Shown here piece after piece: positions 1 through 7,957 of a stretch of 55,314 nt of DNA (position 1 is its first letter; every line of letters starts with the position of its first letter). This stretch comes from a virus: positions 1 through 55,314 of IMG/VR virus record IMGVR_UViG_3300034073_001667. One strand, 5' to 3'. The position numbers and the translations under genes were made by a program. Below the pieces are notes generated by a model. The model saw only the letters and a program-made list of their open reading frames with translations, was not told where the DNA came from and made no database searches.

Positions 1-2317
1 CTTCCGCCTCTTGCTCGGCTCCCTGACGAACTCCAGATTCAATTTGCTGTTCTTTGATTCCGTAGTCTCCCTGAAGCTTGGCGAGCTGCATCTTTAGAGC
101 GTACTCTACCTTCAGAAGCTCAGCCTTAGCCGTTGCCTCCAGCTGGATGCGTTGTTGTTCGAGCTGGGCCTTCATCTGCTCTTCTTGCATCTTGGATTGC
201 GAAGTTACCTGAGCAACCTGTGCATTGGCCTGTGCTTGGAACTGTGAGTTCTGCTGTGCCTGCTCCTGACGCATCTTCATACGCTTCTTACGGCGTACAA
301 TCAGCAGGCGCTCGGCCTGATCAATGTCACGCAGCTGACGGATGGCAATCGCATCCTCGATGTCAAGCTCACCCTGAGCGATAGACGCTTGGATGTTCTG
401 CTCAAGGTACATACGGTCCACCTCGTTCATATCTGCAACGACACGCACCCCGAAGTTGTACATCGGTAGGTTAGAGAAGCTAGACAAAACAGCCATATTC
501 TCGCGTCCAATCGCCGTCTCGTACGCCTTGTATAGGATGGACTTGGGCGGAAGGATTTGCAGACACTTGACGATGTCCTCACAGATTTTGCGGTAGAGAA
601 CAACAGATGCGTTGGTGATGTCGTACAGTGCGTTGTTCGCTGCAGCGAGCTGCTGCTGACGTACTCCAACAAGCTGGTCTCCCTTCGGAGACGTTCCGTC
701 CATCACCTCGTTGATTCCTGTAGCGTCACGAATCATACGCAGGTAGTGGTTGTACAGCGTGATGAGTTCGTTGATGTTTCGGATGCTGTTGTCCAGTGGA
801 CGAATGGGTGGGTTCTGGAAGCTTCCGTCTGGGTTCTTTGAGCGGTAGTAGAAGATACCAGTCTGCTCGTAGATGTCTTGGATGTCAAGAGGCTGAAGCT
901 CTCCACCGCGACCGAGCTGTACGTTCTCTAGTCCCTCGATGTCTACAATCAATCCATCGGGCTTGGCCTTAGCAATTGCCTGCTGAATCTTTAGGTGGGA
1001 CAGCTGAAGCTGATCGGCGAAGCCAATGATTCCACTCACCATAGACTTAGGAATCATACGGCGGATGTTGGTAGCCATCACGCTGTAGCTCATCTTCGTA
1101 CGGCTGAGGTCGTGTACGTTCTTAGGTATATTTTTCTTTACCCCGTAGTCGAAGATGTACTCGGTGCCAATGATGAACTTACCTCCGTAGAGCGTTTGGT
1201 TCTGCATATATACAGCCTCTCGGTCGTATACACTCTGCTGTGGTGCGTTGTACTTGTGGCCTTTGTAGTAGAACCCTACATTGCCAAAGCGAGACTCCTT
1301 CTTCTCGAAGATGATGTTGTCAACGCTTATGAACTCAAACTCCATCACGTCGATGGTGTACTCGTCGTATCCGTAGTAGTATCGCTCCATACCCACGTCG
1401 TAGCGCTGGTCCATAAAGCGACCAGAGTCGTTACCAAAGCGGTTCATCACCGTACGTGCCATTGTTTCGTACTGCTCTTCGGTAAACTCATCTCCTGCAA
1501 TGCGCTTGAGTTCGGCAATGCTCATCCGCTTGGTGTGGCCTGCGTAGATGATGTCGCTGAAGGTGGGGTCGTCGGTGAAGCTGTGGACGAAGTATGCTGG
1601 GTCAACGTACTCCTCTACGATTCCGTAGTTCGGGTCGTTGCTGCGCTTGGTGACAGCCATACCACAGGTGACGAGGTCCTCAACGTTGCGACGGAACACA
1701 CGCTCGTCAAAGTCGTTCCAGCTGAGGGTGAGGTTGATTCCAATCTGTGCGGCAATCTCTGCTGCGGTCTTGATGTTGGTCTCAAGAAAGATTTCGGTTT
1801 CCTCTGCGGTGTCTGGAAGTGCGTCTGGGTCTACCTCAGTACGTAACCCTGTTTCTTTGGCTTCCTTGAGTACGTCCTTGTTTTCGATGAACACCTTCAT
1901 CTTGTTCTTCTCGTAGTCCTTCTCACTGCGAGAGAGAGGATCAACAGCTTCTACGTTGGGGTAGAACTTGGATGAGAGAATCTTGTTTACTACAATCTTT
2001 ACAAACTTAGGAACAATGGGTACTGGTGTCCAGTCAAGGTTTACCAGTGAGCCGTCTCCGTTGTTTGGGTCAAGGGATGTGAGGATTTGTTTGTAGATGG
2101 ATGTGTCCTGCGTTCCGTTGGCGTAGTCACGTGAAATCTCAAATTCCTTCCAGCGTTTGCCGTATAGAGAGCCCTCCCACTCGGCGCTTCCCCATTGTCC
2201 GTAGATGGCCTTAGCGTACTGAAGGCCGTATCCTTTGTTTGCCTTTACCTCGTGTGAGGCAAGCGGATCAGGAAACGTAGAGTCGTACCCGTTGCTTTTT
2301 ACTGAGTATTGATCCAT
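1..2317 (-). CDS. Portal protein (3' end cut by window edge)
   Basis: The frame is open from ATG 2317 to base 1, giving about 772 codons with no stop. It follows the large terminase directly, is the size of a podovirus/crAss-like portal, and ends in a Gln-rich coiled coil (about residues 700-765), all usual for the dodecameric portal that forms the DNA gate and terminase dock. I recognise it by position, length and general resemblance, not by a short signature. A TAnnTTTG promoter core lies 17 nt upstream of the ATG. If the two window ends are joined, the frame runs on 25 codons to TGA at 55240-55238, giving 797 residues. The coding strand is therefore cut by an arbitrary linearisation point, not by a biological end. 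Confidence 0.8.
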   Translation of the reverse strand, partial: MDQYSVKSNGYDSTFPDPLASHEVKANKGYGLQYAKAIYGQWGSAEWEGSLYGKRWKEFEISRDYANGTQDTSIYKQILTSLDPNNGDGSLVNLDWTPVPIVPKFVKIVVNKILSSKFYPNVEAVDPLSRSEKDYEKNKMKVFIENKDVLKEAKETGLRTEVDPDALPDTAEETEIFLETNIKTAAEIAAQIGINLTLSWNDFDERVFRRNVEDLVTCGMAVTKRSNDPNYGIVEEYVDPAYFVHSFTDDPTFSDIIYAGHTKRMSIAELKRIAGDEFTEEQYETMARTVMNRFGNDSGRFMDQRYDVGMERYYYGYDEYTIDVMEFEFISVDNIIFEKKESRFGNVGFYYKGHKYNAPQQSVYDREAVYMQNQTLYGGKFIIGTEYIFDYGVKKNIPKNVHDLSRTKMSYSVMATNIRRMIPKSMVSGIIGFADQLQLSHLKIQQAIAKAKPDGLIVDIEGLENVQLGRGGELQPLDIQDIYEQTGIFYYRSKNPDGSFQNPPIRPLDNSIRNINELITLYNHYLRMIRDATGINEVMDGTSPKGDQLVGVRQQQLAAANNALYDITNASVVLYRKICEDIVKCLQILPPKSILYKAYETAIGRENMAVLSSFSNLPMYNFGVRVVADMNEVDRMYLEQNIQASIAQGELDIEDAIAIRQLRDIDQAERLLIVRRKKRMKMRQEQAQQNSQFQAQANAQVAQVTSQSKMQEEQMKAQLEQQRIQLEATAKAELLKVEYALKMQLAKLQGDYGIKEQQIESGVRQGAEQEAE

Positions 2318-2334
2318 TTATCGCAGTTTATGGA

Positions 2335-2342
2335 CAAAGGTA
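2335..2342 (-). promoter_or_regulatory. TAnnTTTG promoter core before portal
   Basis: The minus strand reads TACCTTTG, matching the Bacteroidota -7 element TAnnTTTG, 17 nt before the portal ATG in the 35 nt gap after the terminase gene. No clear TTG -33 element is seen. Confidence 0.5.
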
Positions 2343-2352
2343 CGAACTTAAG

Positions 2353-4464
2353 TTATCGCGTAATTTGCTTACCCTTACGGAAGAAAATCTTCTCGTTGAA
2401 GTTTGTTTTCTTTGCTTCCTTTACCTGCTTTTGTGCGCCCAAAAGTGCAAGTCCAGAGCTGATTGTTAAGTCAAACTTTGTTCGGTCGTCAATCTTAAAG
2501 TTAATCCAATCCTCCAGTGTTCTGTTGAAGTACATCCTTCCAAAGTTTCCTGTCTCGTTGTGAATGCCAACGTGGTCGTGGATGTATGCCTCAATCGCTT
2601 GGGCGTGTGCTTGGATTACGTCTTGGCTGTTGGATGGGATACCTTTTGTCTTTACGTTGACCTTCGCCGATGTGGACATTAGATGCGCTGGGCGGTCCAT
2701 CAGGTACTCGTCGTACCCTCGCGACTCAAAGTATCGTGCAATGCCGTACTTGTTGTTCTCTATAAGCACAGGATACCCGTAGAAGACAGCAGCCATTAGG
2801 ATGTCCTCGTAGAAAATTTTAGCAAGCGGTGGACGTGATGCGTATTCAGCCACAAACATATTCGCTGGATGCTCCATCGAGAACTTGTTGTAGATGTGGC
2901 AGGCACCCTTAGAGGATCTGTAGTCAATTGTAGTGTCAAGGTCGTAGGAGTCAACGCCCATCACCCCGAATGCCGAGTTTGGCGGAACTAGCTTGTTGTT
3001 TTCGGTCTTTCGTTTGTTTCGAATCTCTGGTGGCGCTAGCCAAGTGATTCTCCACCTTCCGTTAGGGTCTGGTGCAAAGACAACCTCTGTGTCCTGCTTG
3101 CCCTCCTTCCACTGGAAGTTTCCAACGATAACAGGATTAGGGAACAGCTCCTCGTTGTGCTGAATCTGTTCGTAGATTTTTTGGATGTTGAACAGCGAAG
3201 ACTTGGTCGAATCACGAAACGCTTCGTCCTCAGTGAATGGGAACTGACGAATGATTTCGTTGAGTTCGTAGCTGTTGTTTTGCTGTCCCTTTCTCTCGTT
3301 TTTCAAGAAGGTGCGTGCACCGATTGTAGTGAACGTTCCGTCCTCGGTCATCACTGGATCTTCGGGGTCGTCAACGATTGGCATTCCGTACTGATCAAAG
3401 AATCCTTCTAGTGCCTCGTACGCGGGGATGAAGATTTTGTACAGGCCGCTCTTGGTGCGTCCGTTGTCGTTGCGGTCGTTTGGGTCCGAGTCGTAGTACA
3501 GGTCGCGGAACTCTCTTCCTCCCTTGTCAAGTGGGTTCACGGTAGAGCCAACCATCGCCTTGCCAATCACGCGGCGTCCAACCAATAGACAGGTTCTGTG
3601 GATTCGCCACACCTCACGTATGTCGTTAGGGTTTAGCCACTTACCAGCCTCGTCTAGGAACAGCATATGCGTCTTGCTTCCGTCGTATGCGTTGTTGGTG
3701 GTATTCTTCCAGTTGATGATGGTGTCAAGCGCTTCTCCCCTTTGTGAGGTTTTGTTCTTCTTGGTAATACGCTTGGCAGGTTCACGAAACGCAAGCTCCA
3801 TACGTGGGTTGGTCGTACCATCCTGAATTGCTGTAAAGAAGAATGGGTAGCCCTTGTATATGGGTACAATCTTAGAGCCGAACACTGCCTCCTGAGCGTC
3901 CGTACCTGTCTTGCTCATAATACCCAACAGCTTCTCCTTCACCTGAGTACCTTCGTCAACTAATGTGGCAGCGCTCATATTGGTGTAGCCAGAGCGTCGG
4001 CACTTGGTGTATATCTGTCCTAGGCAACGAGGGTCTGCCTCACACGCAGCGAAGTGGGTGAACAGTTTTCTCTGGAAGTCTAGGTAGCCCGGATATCCGA
4101 TGTCAATCTTGCTCCACTGGAGGAACATATAGTGGTGGCCAGTGATGTATGTTTCAACACCATTATTCATAAACCACACACCTTCTCTACGTCGGCGGAA
4201 CTCCTCCTCGATGTACGGGCTCCAACGTTGCTGGAACTCGCGTGGTGATTCGTACCAGTCGTCCATAGATTTGATTTGGGACAGCTCTCGTGGCAGTTCC
4301 ATTCTTTGCCACCTTTGGTTCACCACTGGTAAACCTTTGAATAGAACGTCTTGTGGCTTGGGCAACTGAATCTTCAGCGACTCAATCTCAATGATAGGCC
4401 CGTCCGAATCGTTCGGACAGATGCTGATCACCTCATCTCCGTCTATCATCTTAAGCCCTGCCAT
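2353..4464 (-). CDS. terL: Terminase large subunit
   Basis: 703 residues. This is the packaging motor ATPase and headful/cos nuclease that docks on the portal. The ATPase half carries a P-loop-like segment at 151-162 (TKCRRSGYTN, where the usual GKS/GKT is GYT), Walker B with catalytic Glu at 266-274 (HMLFLDEAG) and a GSTVN coupling motif near 306. The nuclease half begins with GVDSYD near 503, the first acidic residue of an RNase H-like fold. The wording around the P-loop and the QDGTTNPRMELAFREP block at about 214-229 resembles crAss-like phage terminases. The ATG overlaps the stop of the small gene upstream (TAATG), so the two are translationally coupled. Confidence 0.92.
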   Translation of the reverse strand: MAGLKMIDGDEVISICPNDSDGPIIEIESLKIQLPKPQDVLFKGLPVVNQRWQRMELPRELSQIKSMDDWYESPREFQQRWSPYIEEEFRRRREGVWFMNNGVETYITGHHYMFLQWSKIDIGYPGYLDFQRKLFTHFAACEADPRCLGQIYTKCRRSGYTNMSAATLVDEGTQVKEKLLGIMSKTGTDAQEAVFGSKIVPIYKGYPFFFTAIQDGTTNPRMELAFREPAKRITKKNKTSQRGEALDTIINWKNTTNNAYDGSKTHMLFLDEAGKWLNPNDIREVWRIHRTCLLVGRRVIGKAMVGSTVNPLDKGGREFRDLYYDSDPNDRNDNGRTKSGLYKIFIPAYEALEGFFDQYGMPIVDDPEDPVMTEDGTFTTIGARTFLKNERKGQQNNSYELNEIIRQFPFTEDEAFRDSTKSSLFNIQKIYEQIQHNEELFPNPVIVGNFQWKEGKQDTEVVFAPDPNGRWRITWLAPPEIRNKRKTENNKLVPPNSAFGVMGVDSYDLDTTIDYRSSKGACHIYNKFSMEHPANMFVAEYASRPPLAKIFYEDILMAAVFYGYPVLIENNKYGIARYFESRGYDEYLMDRPAHLMSTSAKVNVKTKGIPSNSQDVIQAHAQAIEAYIHDHVGIHNETGNFGRMYFNRTLEDWINFKIDDRTKFDLTISSGLALLGAQKQVKEAKKTNFNEKIFFRKGKQITR

Positions 4465-4763
4465 TACCTGCGGGCGTTACGTTCTGCAAAGCCTCCCTTG
4501 AAGTCCTTCTCCTCCTCAATACCACCAGACTCCTCAAGGTCGCCAACCAGCTGTTCAAGTTTTTGTCGTTCAACGATTAACTCCTTGCAGGCCAAGGCCG
4601 TATCCTTTAGCGCAGAAAGTTCGGCTTTTCTTGCTGAGCCAGTAAGGTCTGGGTCAACAGGCTTCTTCAGCTCCTCGGTCATATTGTGGATGGCGGCCTC
4701 CATAGCCTCGATGAGGTTACGTGCCGCCTGAACGGTGGTAAAGCCCTTTACACTTTTGCGCAT
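4464..4763 (-). CDS. Possible terminase small subunit
   Basis: 99 residues from ATG 4763; an in-frame ATG at 4790 would give 108 residues but overlaps the upstream gene by 43 nt instead of 16. The protein is mostly helical, with an N-terminal basic stretch (MRKSVKGF) and a long charged coiled-coil region ending in Glu-rich sequence. It lies directly upstream of and overlaps terL, the usual place of the DNA-recognising small terminase. No helix-turn-helix is obvious, so the assignment rests on position and size. It could equally be a small scaffold or an unrelated coiled-coil protein. Confidence 0.5.
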   Translation of the reverse strand: MRKSVKGFTTVQAARNLIEAMEAAIHNMTEELKKPVDPDLTGSARKAELSALKDTALACKELIVERQKLEQLVGDLEESGGIEEEKDFKGGFAERNARR

Positions 4764-5326
4764 AACAACTGGTGGATTTGCATACGCCAAAGCTTACGTC
4801 CGTTGATGTCCATCTCGTAGTCTGCGTTCTTGGCAAAGAACACCACGTCCCCCACAGACAACCCTTCCTCGTCAAGCCATTTGCTTCCGTAGACGATACG
4901 TCCCCACCGCTTCTCTGGTTCCTTAAATGTAACTAATTCGATAACATCGCTCTTGAGTTCTGGCTCTACCTCAACGGGCTCAAGGAACACCCAGTCGGCA
5001 ACAGCCAACAACGTTCCGTCTGGTTTTTCAATCAGATAAGCCTGATTCCCTTGACCACCAAATGGGTCGTAGTTGACGCGGTAGACCTTTTTGTTGGGGT
5101 CAACAATTTGGTTGTCGTTCAGTGCTACGTGGTGGTGATGGAACACATAGTCTCCGACCTCTACCTGAGAGTCGAACTTAGCAGGAACGCCAACAACCTT
5201 CGCCTTCATCGTCCGGTGCTGGAACTCGTTGAACTTGGTGTCTACATAGATCTCCGTGTCGCCAATCTTCATAGTGTCGTTGACAGCTGACGGAATATGT
5301 ACAAGGATGTGATATAAGGGTGTCAT
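4748..5326 (-). CDS. Tandem GroES-like (Cpn10) co-chaperonin
   Basis: 192 residues that read as two GroES-like beta-barrels in a row. The first half has an opening strand (ILVHIP), then VEVGDYVFHHHH around residues 55-66, and closes with DGTLLAVADWVF near 103-114. The second has WGRIVYG, GLSVGDVVFF near 155-164 and KLWRM...LLCAKV at the end. The VGD-V-F and closing hydrophobic strand pattern is that of Cpn10 roofs. Phages such as T4 supply their own co-chaperonin (gp31) to fold capsid protein with host GroEL. The location next to the terminase and the late orientation fit a role in virion assembly. A clear mobile loop with the GroEL-binding hydrophobic tripeptide is not obvious. Confidence 0.6.
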   Translation of the reverse strand: MTPLYHILVHIPSAVNDTMKIGDTEIYVDTKFNEFQHRTMKAKVVGVPAKFDSQVEVGDYVFHHHHVALNDNQIVDPNKKVYRVNYDPFGGQGNQAYLIEKPDGTLLAVADWVFLEPVEVEPELKSDVIELVTFKEPEKRWGRIVYGSKWLDEEGLSVGDVVFFAKNADYEMDINGRKLWRMQIHQLLCAKV

Positions 5327-5361
5327 AATAAATTAAAATAAAAGTTGTAAGTCGGTTACAA

Positions 5362-5595
5362 CTAGAAGTTGCAGTCGTACTCTACGATGGTTGGCATACC
5401 TTCAATCGTCTTCCAAAGCATTATGCTGTTGTTCTTTATTAGGTATATCATATACCTGCGCTCTCCGTGACGTACAAGGTACTGCCCATCAAGCATAATG
5501 GCGTGTATTTCGCCATCTCCAGCCTTCTGACCCACATAGTAGGCCAAGGCTTTTAGCGGGTCATTGCCCGCAATAATTTTACGAATGAGTTCCAT
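5362..5595 (-). CDS. Hypothetical protein, 77 aa
   Basis: I do not recognise this family. It is a compact mixed alpha/beta protein with a beta-rich C-terminal half (QYLVRHGERRYMIYLI) and no membrane segment. It sits between an acidic small protein and the GroES-like gene in the late leftward run. A TAnnTTTG core 17 nt before its ATG, inside the last codons of the upstream gene, suggests its own promoter. Confidence 0.7.
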   Translation of the reverse strand: MELIRKIIAGNDPLKALAYYVGQKAGDGEIHAIMLDGQYLVRHGERRYMIYLIKNNSIMLWKTIEGMPTIVEYDCNF

Positions 5596-5606
5596 TTCAT
5601 TTTAAT

Positions 5607-5909
5607 TTAGTTCAAATTTAGCCAATAATCGGGATCAGACGGATCGGAGTCGTCATCGTCTTCATCCATCTCGGCGTATGATGTTGCTAGGTGCATCAGC
5701 AGAGAGTTCATCTCCTCGGTGTTTTCTACATCAATTGTAGATATAGACTCCACCACATTCTTTCCGTCAATCTTTCCTGTGACGATTCCCATAGTGGCAA
5801 TCATCATAAAGTCGTCGTAGAGACCAAGCTCTTGGGCCTTCTCCATAATCTCCTCGAAGCTGTTTCGTGCGAAGATGAACAGCTCTACCCTAGACTCTGA
5901 CTTATCCAT
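5607..5909 (-). CDS. Hypothetical acidic protein, 100 aa
   Basis: No family recognised. The N-terminal 75 residues look like a small alpha/beta domain and the C-terminus is an Asp/Ser run (DEDDDDSDPSDPD). Its ATG overlaps the stop of the tail-fibre-like gene (TAATG), so it is translated with it. Such acidic partners following fibre genes can be fibre chaperones, but nothing in the sequence proves this. Confidence 0.7.
   Translation of the reverse strand: MDKSESRVELFIFARNSFEEIMEKAQELGLYDDFMMIATMGIVTGKIDGKNVVESISTIDVENTEEMNSLLMHLATSYAEMDEDDDDSDPSDPDYWLNLN
5613..5620 (-). promoter_or_regulatory. TAnnTTTG promoter core before 77-aa gene
   Basis: The minus strand reads TAAATTTG inside the 3' end of the 100-aa gene, 17 nt before the ATG at 5595, the same distance as at the portal and fibre genes. 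Confidence 0.4.
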
Positions 5910-6814
5910 TAGAGCTTACGGATGTGGAATACGCTAAACTCGTTGACATTTGCCGCAGCAGCAGAAGCCAACGCCCTTATGGAAACCACGTCACCAGAGG
6001 CTCCGTTGATGATTGTAGACTGGGTTAGGAAGTGGTCACTGATTGTGGCAAAGCGAGTTTGAGATGTGCCAACTGTTGTTCCATTAATTTCGAATAAAAA
6101 CGTAACATCTGTGTTGGTAGATGTAGTTGTAATGTCTGCAGAGAGTGTAATCTCATACACGCCATCCACATTAAATCGGAATGATGTTAGGTTTCCTCCG
6201 TATACGTTACCTAGTGTGTATACTGTTGATGCGTCTCCAATTAGCACAGTGTCTCCTCCTCCAGTACCAACGCTAGCAAAGTCAAGGTATACTGCTGAGG
6301 TGGTGAGGTTAATGGTTGGCTTTAGTCGTGCCACAACCTCTGGGGCAGACTGGTACTGGTTTGGGTTAATCAGTGCAGCAAGAGCAGAATAATCGATACG
6401 CTTCCACGTGGTAAGCGACGCATCATAGATAAGGAATCTGTCACCTGCGGCAGGAGTGCCAATGTCAGAGATGGCCGACGGGTTGGCTAGACGCACATCA
6501 GAGCCAGATACCCCAAGAGGGAGAGATGCTGTTGTTAGTGCGCCACCAGAGAAAGCTGCAGCATTGAGGGTGCGCTTAACAACTTGGTTCGAAGCATTAA
6601 GCAAAAGCGCATCAACCTCTGTTGAGCCAGTGGCTGGAACAGTTGGGAACTCAAGGGTTCCGTTGACGCCAACCTTACCTGTTGCAAGCTGAAGTGCTGT
6701 TGCCACTCCATCGCCAGACTCTACGTTCTTCAGTGAGGTCGTAGCGGTGTTTGTCGCCAGCTTCAGCAGCGAAGCAAACGCATTCTTAACCTTCTGTCCG
6801 CTAAGTGTTGCCAT
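5909..6814 (-). CDS. Tail fibre-like protein with C1q/TNF-like C-terminal domain
   Basis: 301 residues from ATG 6814 (MATLSGQKVKNAF). A longer frame from 6868 would cover the promoter and is rejected. The N-terminus resembles virion-attachment segments of phage fibres. The middle is Ala/Thr/Ser-rich, and residues from about 205 to the end form a beta-rich block (FRFNVDGVYEITLSADI ... FSVFHIRKL) with the strand pattern of a C1q/TNF-like jelly roll, a common trimeric tip for receptor or glycan binding. It is therefore the best receptor-binding candidate in this arm. It is transcribed from a TAnnTTTG promoter shared back-to-back with the winged-helix gene on the other strand. Confidence 0.7.
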   Translation of the reverse strand: MATLSGQKVKNAFASLLKLATNTATTSLKNVESGDGVATALQLATGKVGVNGTLEFPTVPATGSTEVDALLLNASNQVVKRTLNAAAFSGGALTTASLPLGVSGSDVRLANPSAISDIGTPAAGDRFLIYDASLTTWKRIDYSALAALINPNQYQSAPEVVARLKPTINLTTSAVYLDFASVGTGGGDTVLIGDASTVYTLGNVYGGNLTSFRFNVDGVYEITLSADITTTSTNTDVTFLFEINGTTVGTSQTRFATISDHFLTQSTIINGASGDVVSIRALASAAAANVNEFSVFHIRKL

Positions 6815-6820
6815 ATTCTT

Positions 6821-6828
6821 TACTTTTG
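6821..6828 (+). promoter_or_regulatory. TAnnTTTG promoter core, rightward, before winged-helix gene
   Basis: The plus strand reads TACTTTTG 23 nt before the probable TTG start at 6852. It is separated by only 3 nt from the leftward core at 6832-6839, so the two form an inverted pair. Confidence 0.4.
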
Positions 6829-6831
6829 CTA

Positions 6832-6839
6832 CAAAGATA
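6832..6839 (-). promoter_or_regulatory. TAnnTTTG promoter core, leftward, before tail fibre
   Basis: The minus strand reads TATCTTTG 17 nt before the fibre ATG. The -33 TTG is not clear at the usual 17-23 nt distance. Confidence 0.5.
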
Positions 6840-6851
6840 CAATTTACTTCA

Positions 6852-7481
6852 TTGGCTAAAAAGTTCAAGAAAAAGGTGGACCTGAAGTTCAGGGACTTCG
6901 CCTACCGAGACGATCGCGGCACACCTGCGTACAAGTTCACGTGGCACGCAAACAAGTACATCAAGGCTAAGTATGGGATGATACCCATCCAGATAGAGTT
7001 CCTTCTGTTTGCGTACGACCTTGAGTTCTTCACCATCGAATGGATGGCTAACCAGCTGTCCAAGTCATACAACCAAACCAAGGATTGGCTAACGGTTAAG
7101 CTACGCAAAAAAGGGTTTCTGTTTGACTACTTCTCCAAGGATGACATCGACATCCACAAGGATACGTCTATGTGGTTTCGGGAGGAGAACAGGTGGAACT
7201 ACCGCAAACGGTACGCACTGACTCAAGAAGGAAGAAAGATTGTTGAAGAGTGGGTAGCGATAACCACCGGACAGGTAAAGGTCGACCTAGAGTACGATCA
7301 CAATGCTGTCAATAAGCAAATCAAAGACAGGGCAGAAGGTATACCAACAAAGATATTAGGACGCAAGCTAAAGGGCCACGAAGACACCCCTCTAGCAAAG
7401 AAGATAATAGAGCGTGCTAAGACTGATGGGCGGAGTATAGCCGGAATTTTGCCTCCTTCGAAGCCCCATCGTGGGGAGTGA
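6852..7481 (+). CDS. Winged-helix (MarR-like) DNA-binding protein
   Basis: 209 residues if it starts at TTG 6852. The open frame reaches back to 6747, but that part lies inside the fibre gene and is not protein-like, and no ATG occurs before residue 44. The first 130 residues contain helix-turn-helix-like segments (LSKSYNQTKDWLTVKLRKKG) followed by an aromatic wing (YALTQEGRKIVEEW), as in MarR-type winged helices; the C-terminus is lysine-rich. It faces the fibre promoter with overlapping divergent promoters, so it may regulate itself and the late genes. Its 3' end overlaps a convergent 57-aa gene by 65 nt. Confidence 0.65.
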   Translation: MAKKFKKKVDLKFRDFAYRDDRGTPAYKFTWHANKYIKAKYGMIPIQIEFLLFAYDLEFFTIEWMANQLSKSYNQTKDWLTVKLRKKGFLFDYFSKDDIDIHKDTSMWFREENRWNYRKRYALTQEGRKIVEEWVAITTGQVKVDLEYDHNAVNKQIKDRAEGIPTKILGRKLKGHEDTPLAKKIIERAKTDGRSIAGILPPSKPHRGE

Positions 7482-7590
7482 ACTTACCGTCCTTGTCAGG
7501 CATCAGGTAGTAGCGTCCCTTCTCTAGCATCCAGTGGTGGCCCTCAGGAGCCTGTACCATCATATGGGTCTTTTTCTTCTTGGCCTTCAT
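7417..7590 (-). CDS. Small basic protein, 57 aa
   Basis: ATG 7590, stop at 7417-7419. The protein starts with a lysine cluster (MKAKKKKTHMMV), continues with EGHHWMLEKGRYYLMPDKDG, and is lysine-rich like its neighbours. Its last 65 nt overlap the end of the convergent winged-helix gene. Small lysine/methionine-rich proteins of this type are common beside phage structural genes, but the function is unknown. Confidence 0.6.
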   Translation of the reverse strand: MKAKKKKTHMMVQAPEGHHWMLEKGRYYLMPDKDGKFTPHDGASKEAKFRLYSAHQS

Positions 7591-7626
7591 AAGATAAATA
7601 CTTTTATCGGTGATGAGTGAAGCGAA

Positions 7627-7845
7627 TCATTTCTTACTTCTGTTTTTAACAGCTGAGATAAAGCGACGCTCGTCGTGGTCGTAGTCCTTGTCATCTCCGT
7701 TTCCGTAGGTTCCGGCCTGACGGTTCTTCTTGTTTAGGAACGCACGATACTTCTTCCGCTCCTCTGTGGAGTGGTACTCCTTGTCGTACTTCTTCTTCTT
7801 TTCGTACGCCTTTGGATTGCCGTCGTAGTACTTCTTAGTTTTCAT
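7627..7845 (-). CDS. Small lysine/tyrosine-rich protein, 72 aa
   Basis: The start is placed at ATG 7845 (MKTKKYYDGNPKAYEKKKKYD) because it overlaps the end of the upstream 40-aa gene; ATG 7851 would add two residues. The protein is highly charged and rich in Lys, Tyr and Asp, with a GTYGNGDDKD turn. I recall similar proteins in marine phage genomes but no function. It is probably a DNA- or virion-associated minor protein. Confidence 0.6.
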   Translation of the reverse strand: MKTKKYYDGNPKAYEKKKKYDKEYHSTEERKKYRAFLNKKNRQAGTYGNGDDKDYDHDERRFISAVKNRSKK

Positions 7846-7957
7846 AAGCAATTTTGCTTACAATCTCAAGGTTACGAACGCCAACAGCAGCACGGTCCTT
7901 GCTTACGCGCTTGACTCCTCTGCTGTTTACTACTCGCTTTTTTGCTGACTTAGCCAC
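7835..7957 (-). CDS. Small basic protein, 40 aa
   Basis: Starts with GTG 7957, sharing its G with the TAG of the upstream gene (taGTG), and ends at 7835-7837 inside the next gene. It begins MAKSAKKRVVNSRGVKRVSK and is strongly basic. The tight stop/start overlaps on both sides support it as a real coupled gene despite its size. Function unknown. Confidence 0.5.
   Translation of the reverse strand: MAKSAKKRVVNSRGVKRVSKDRAAVGVRNLEIVSKIAYEN

Noticed and set aside
995-1846. 283-codon open frame on the plus strand across the portal gene
   Set aside because: It is antisense to the portal, rich in Val/His/Leu as typical of complementary codons, and has no promoter or leader. A shadow.
6747-6851. 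N-terminal extension of the winged-helix frame
   Set aside because: It lies inside the fibre gene and its promoter and is Phe/Ser-rich without protein character; the TTG at 6852 is preferred.
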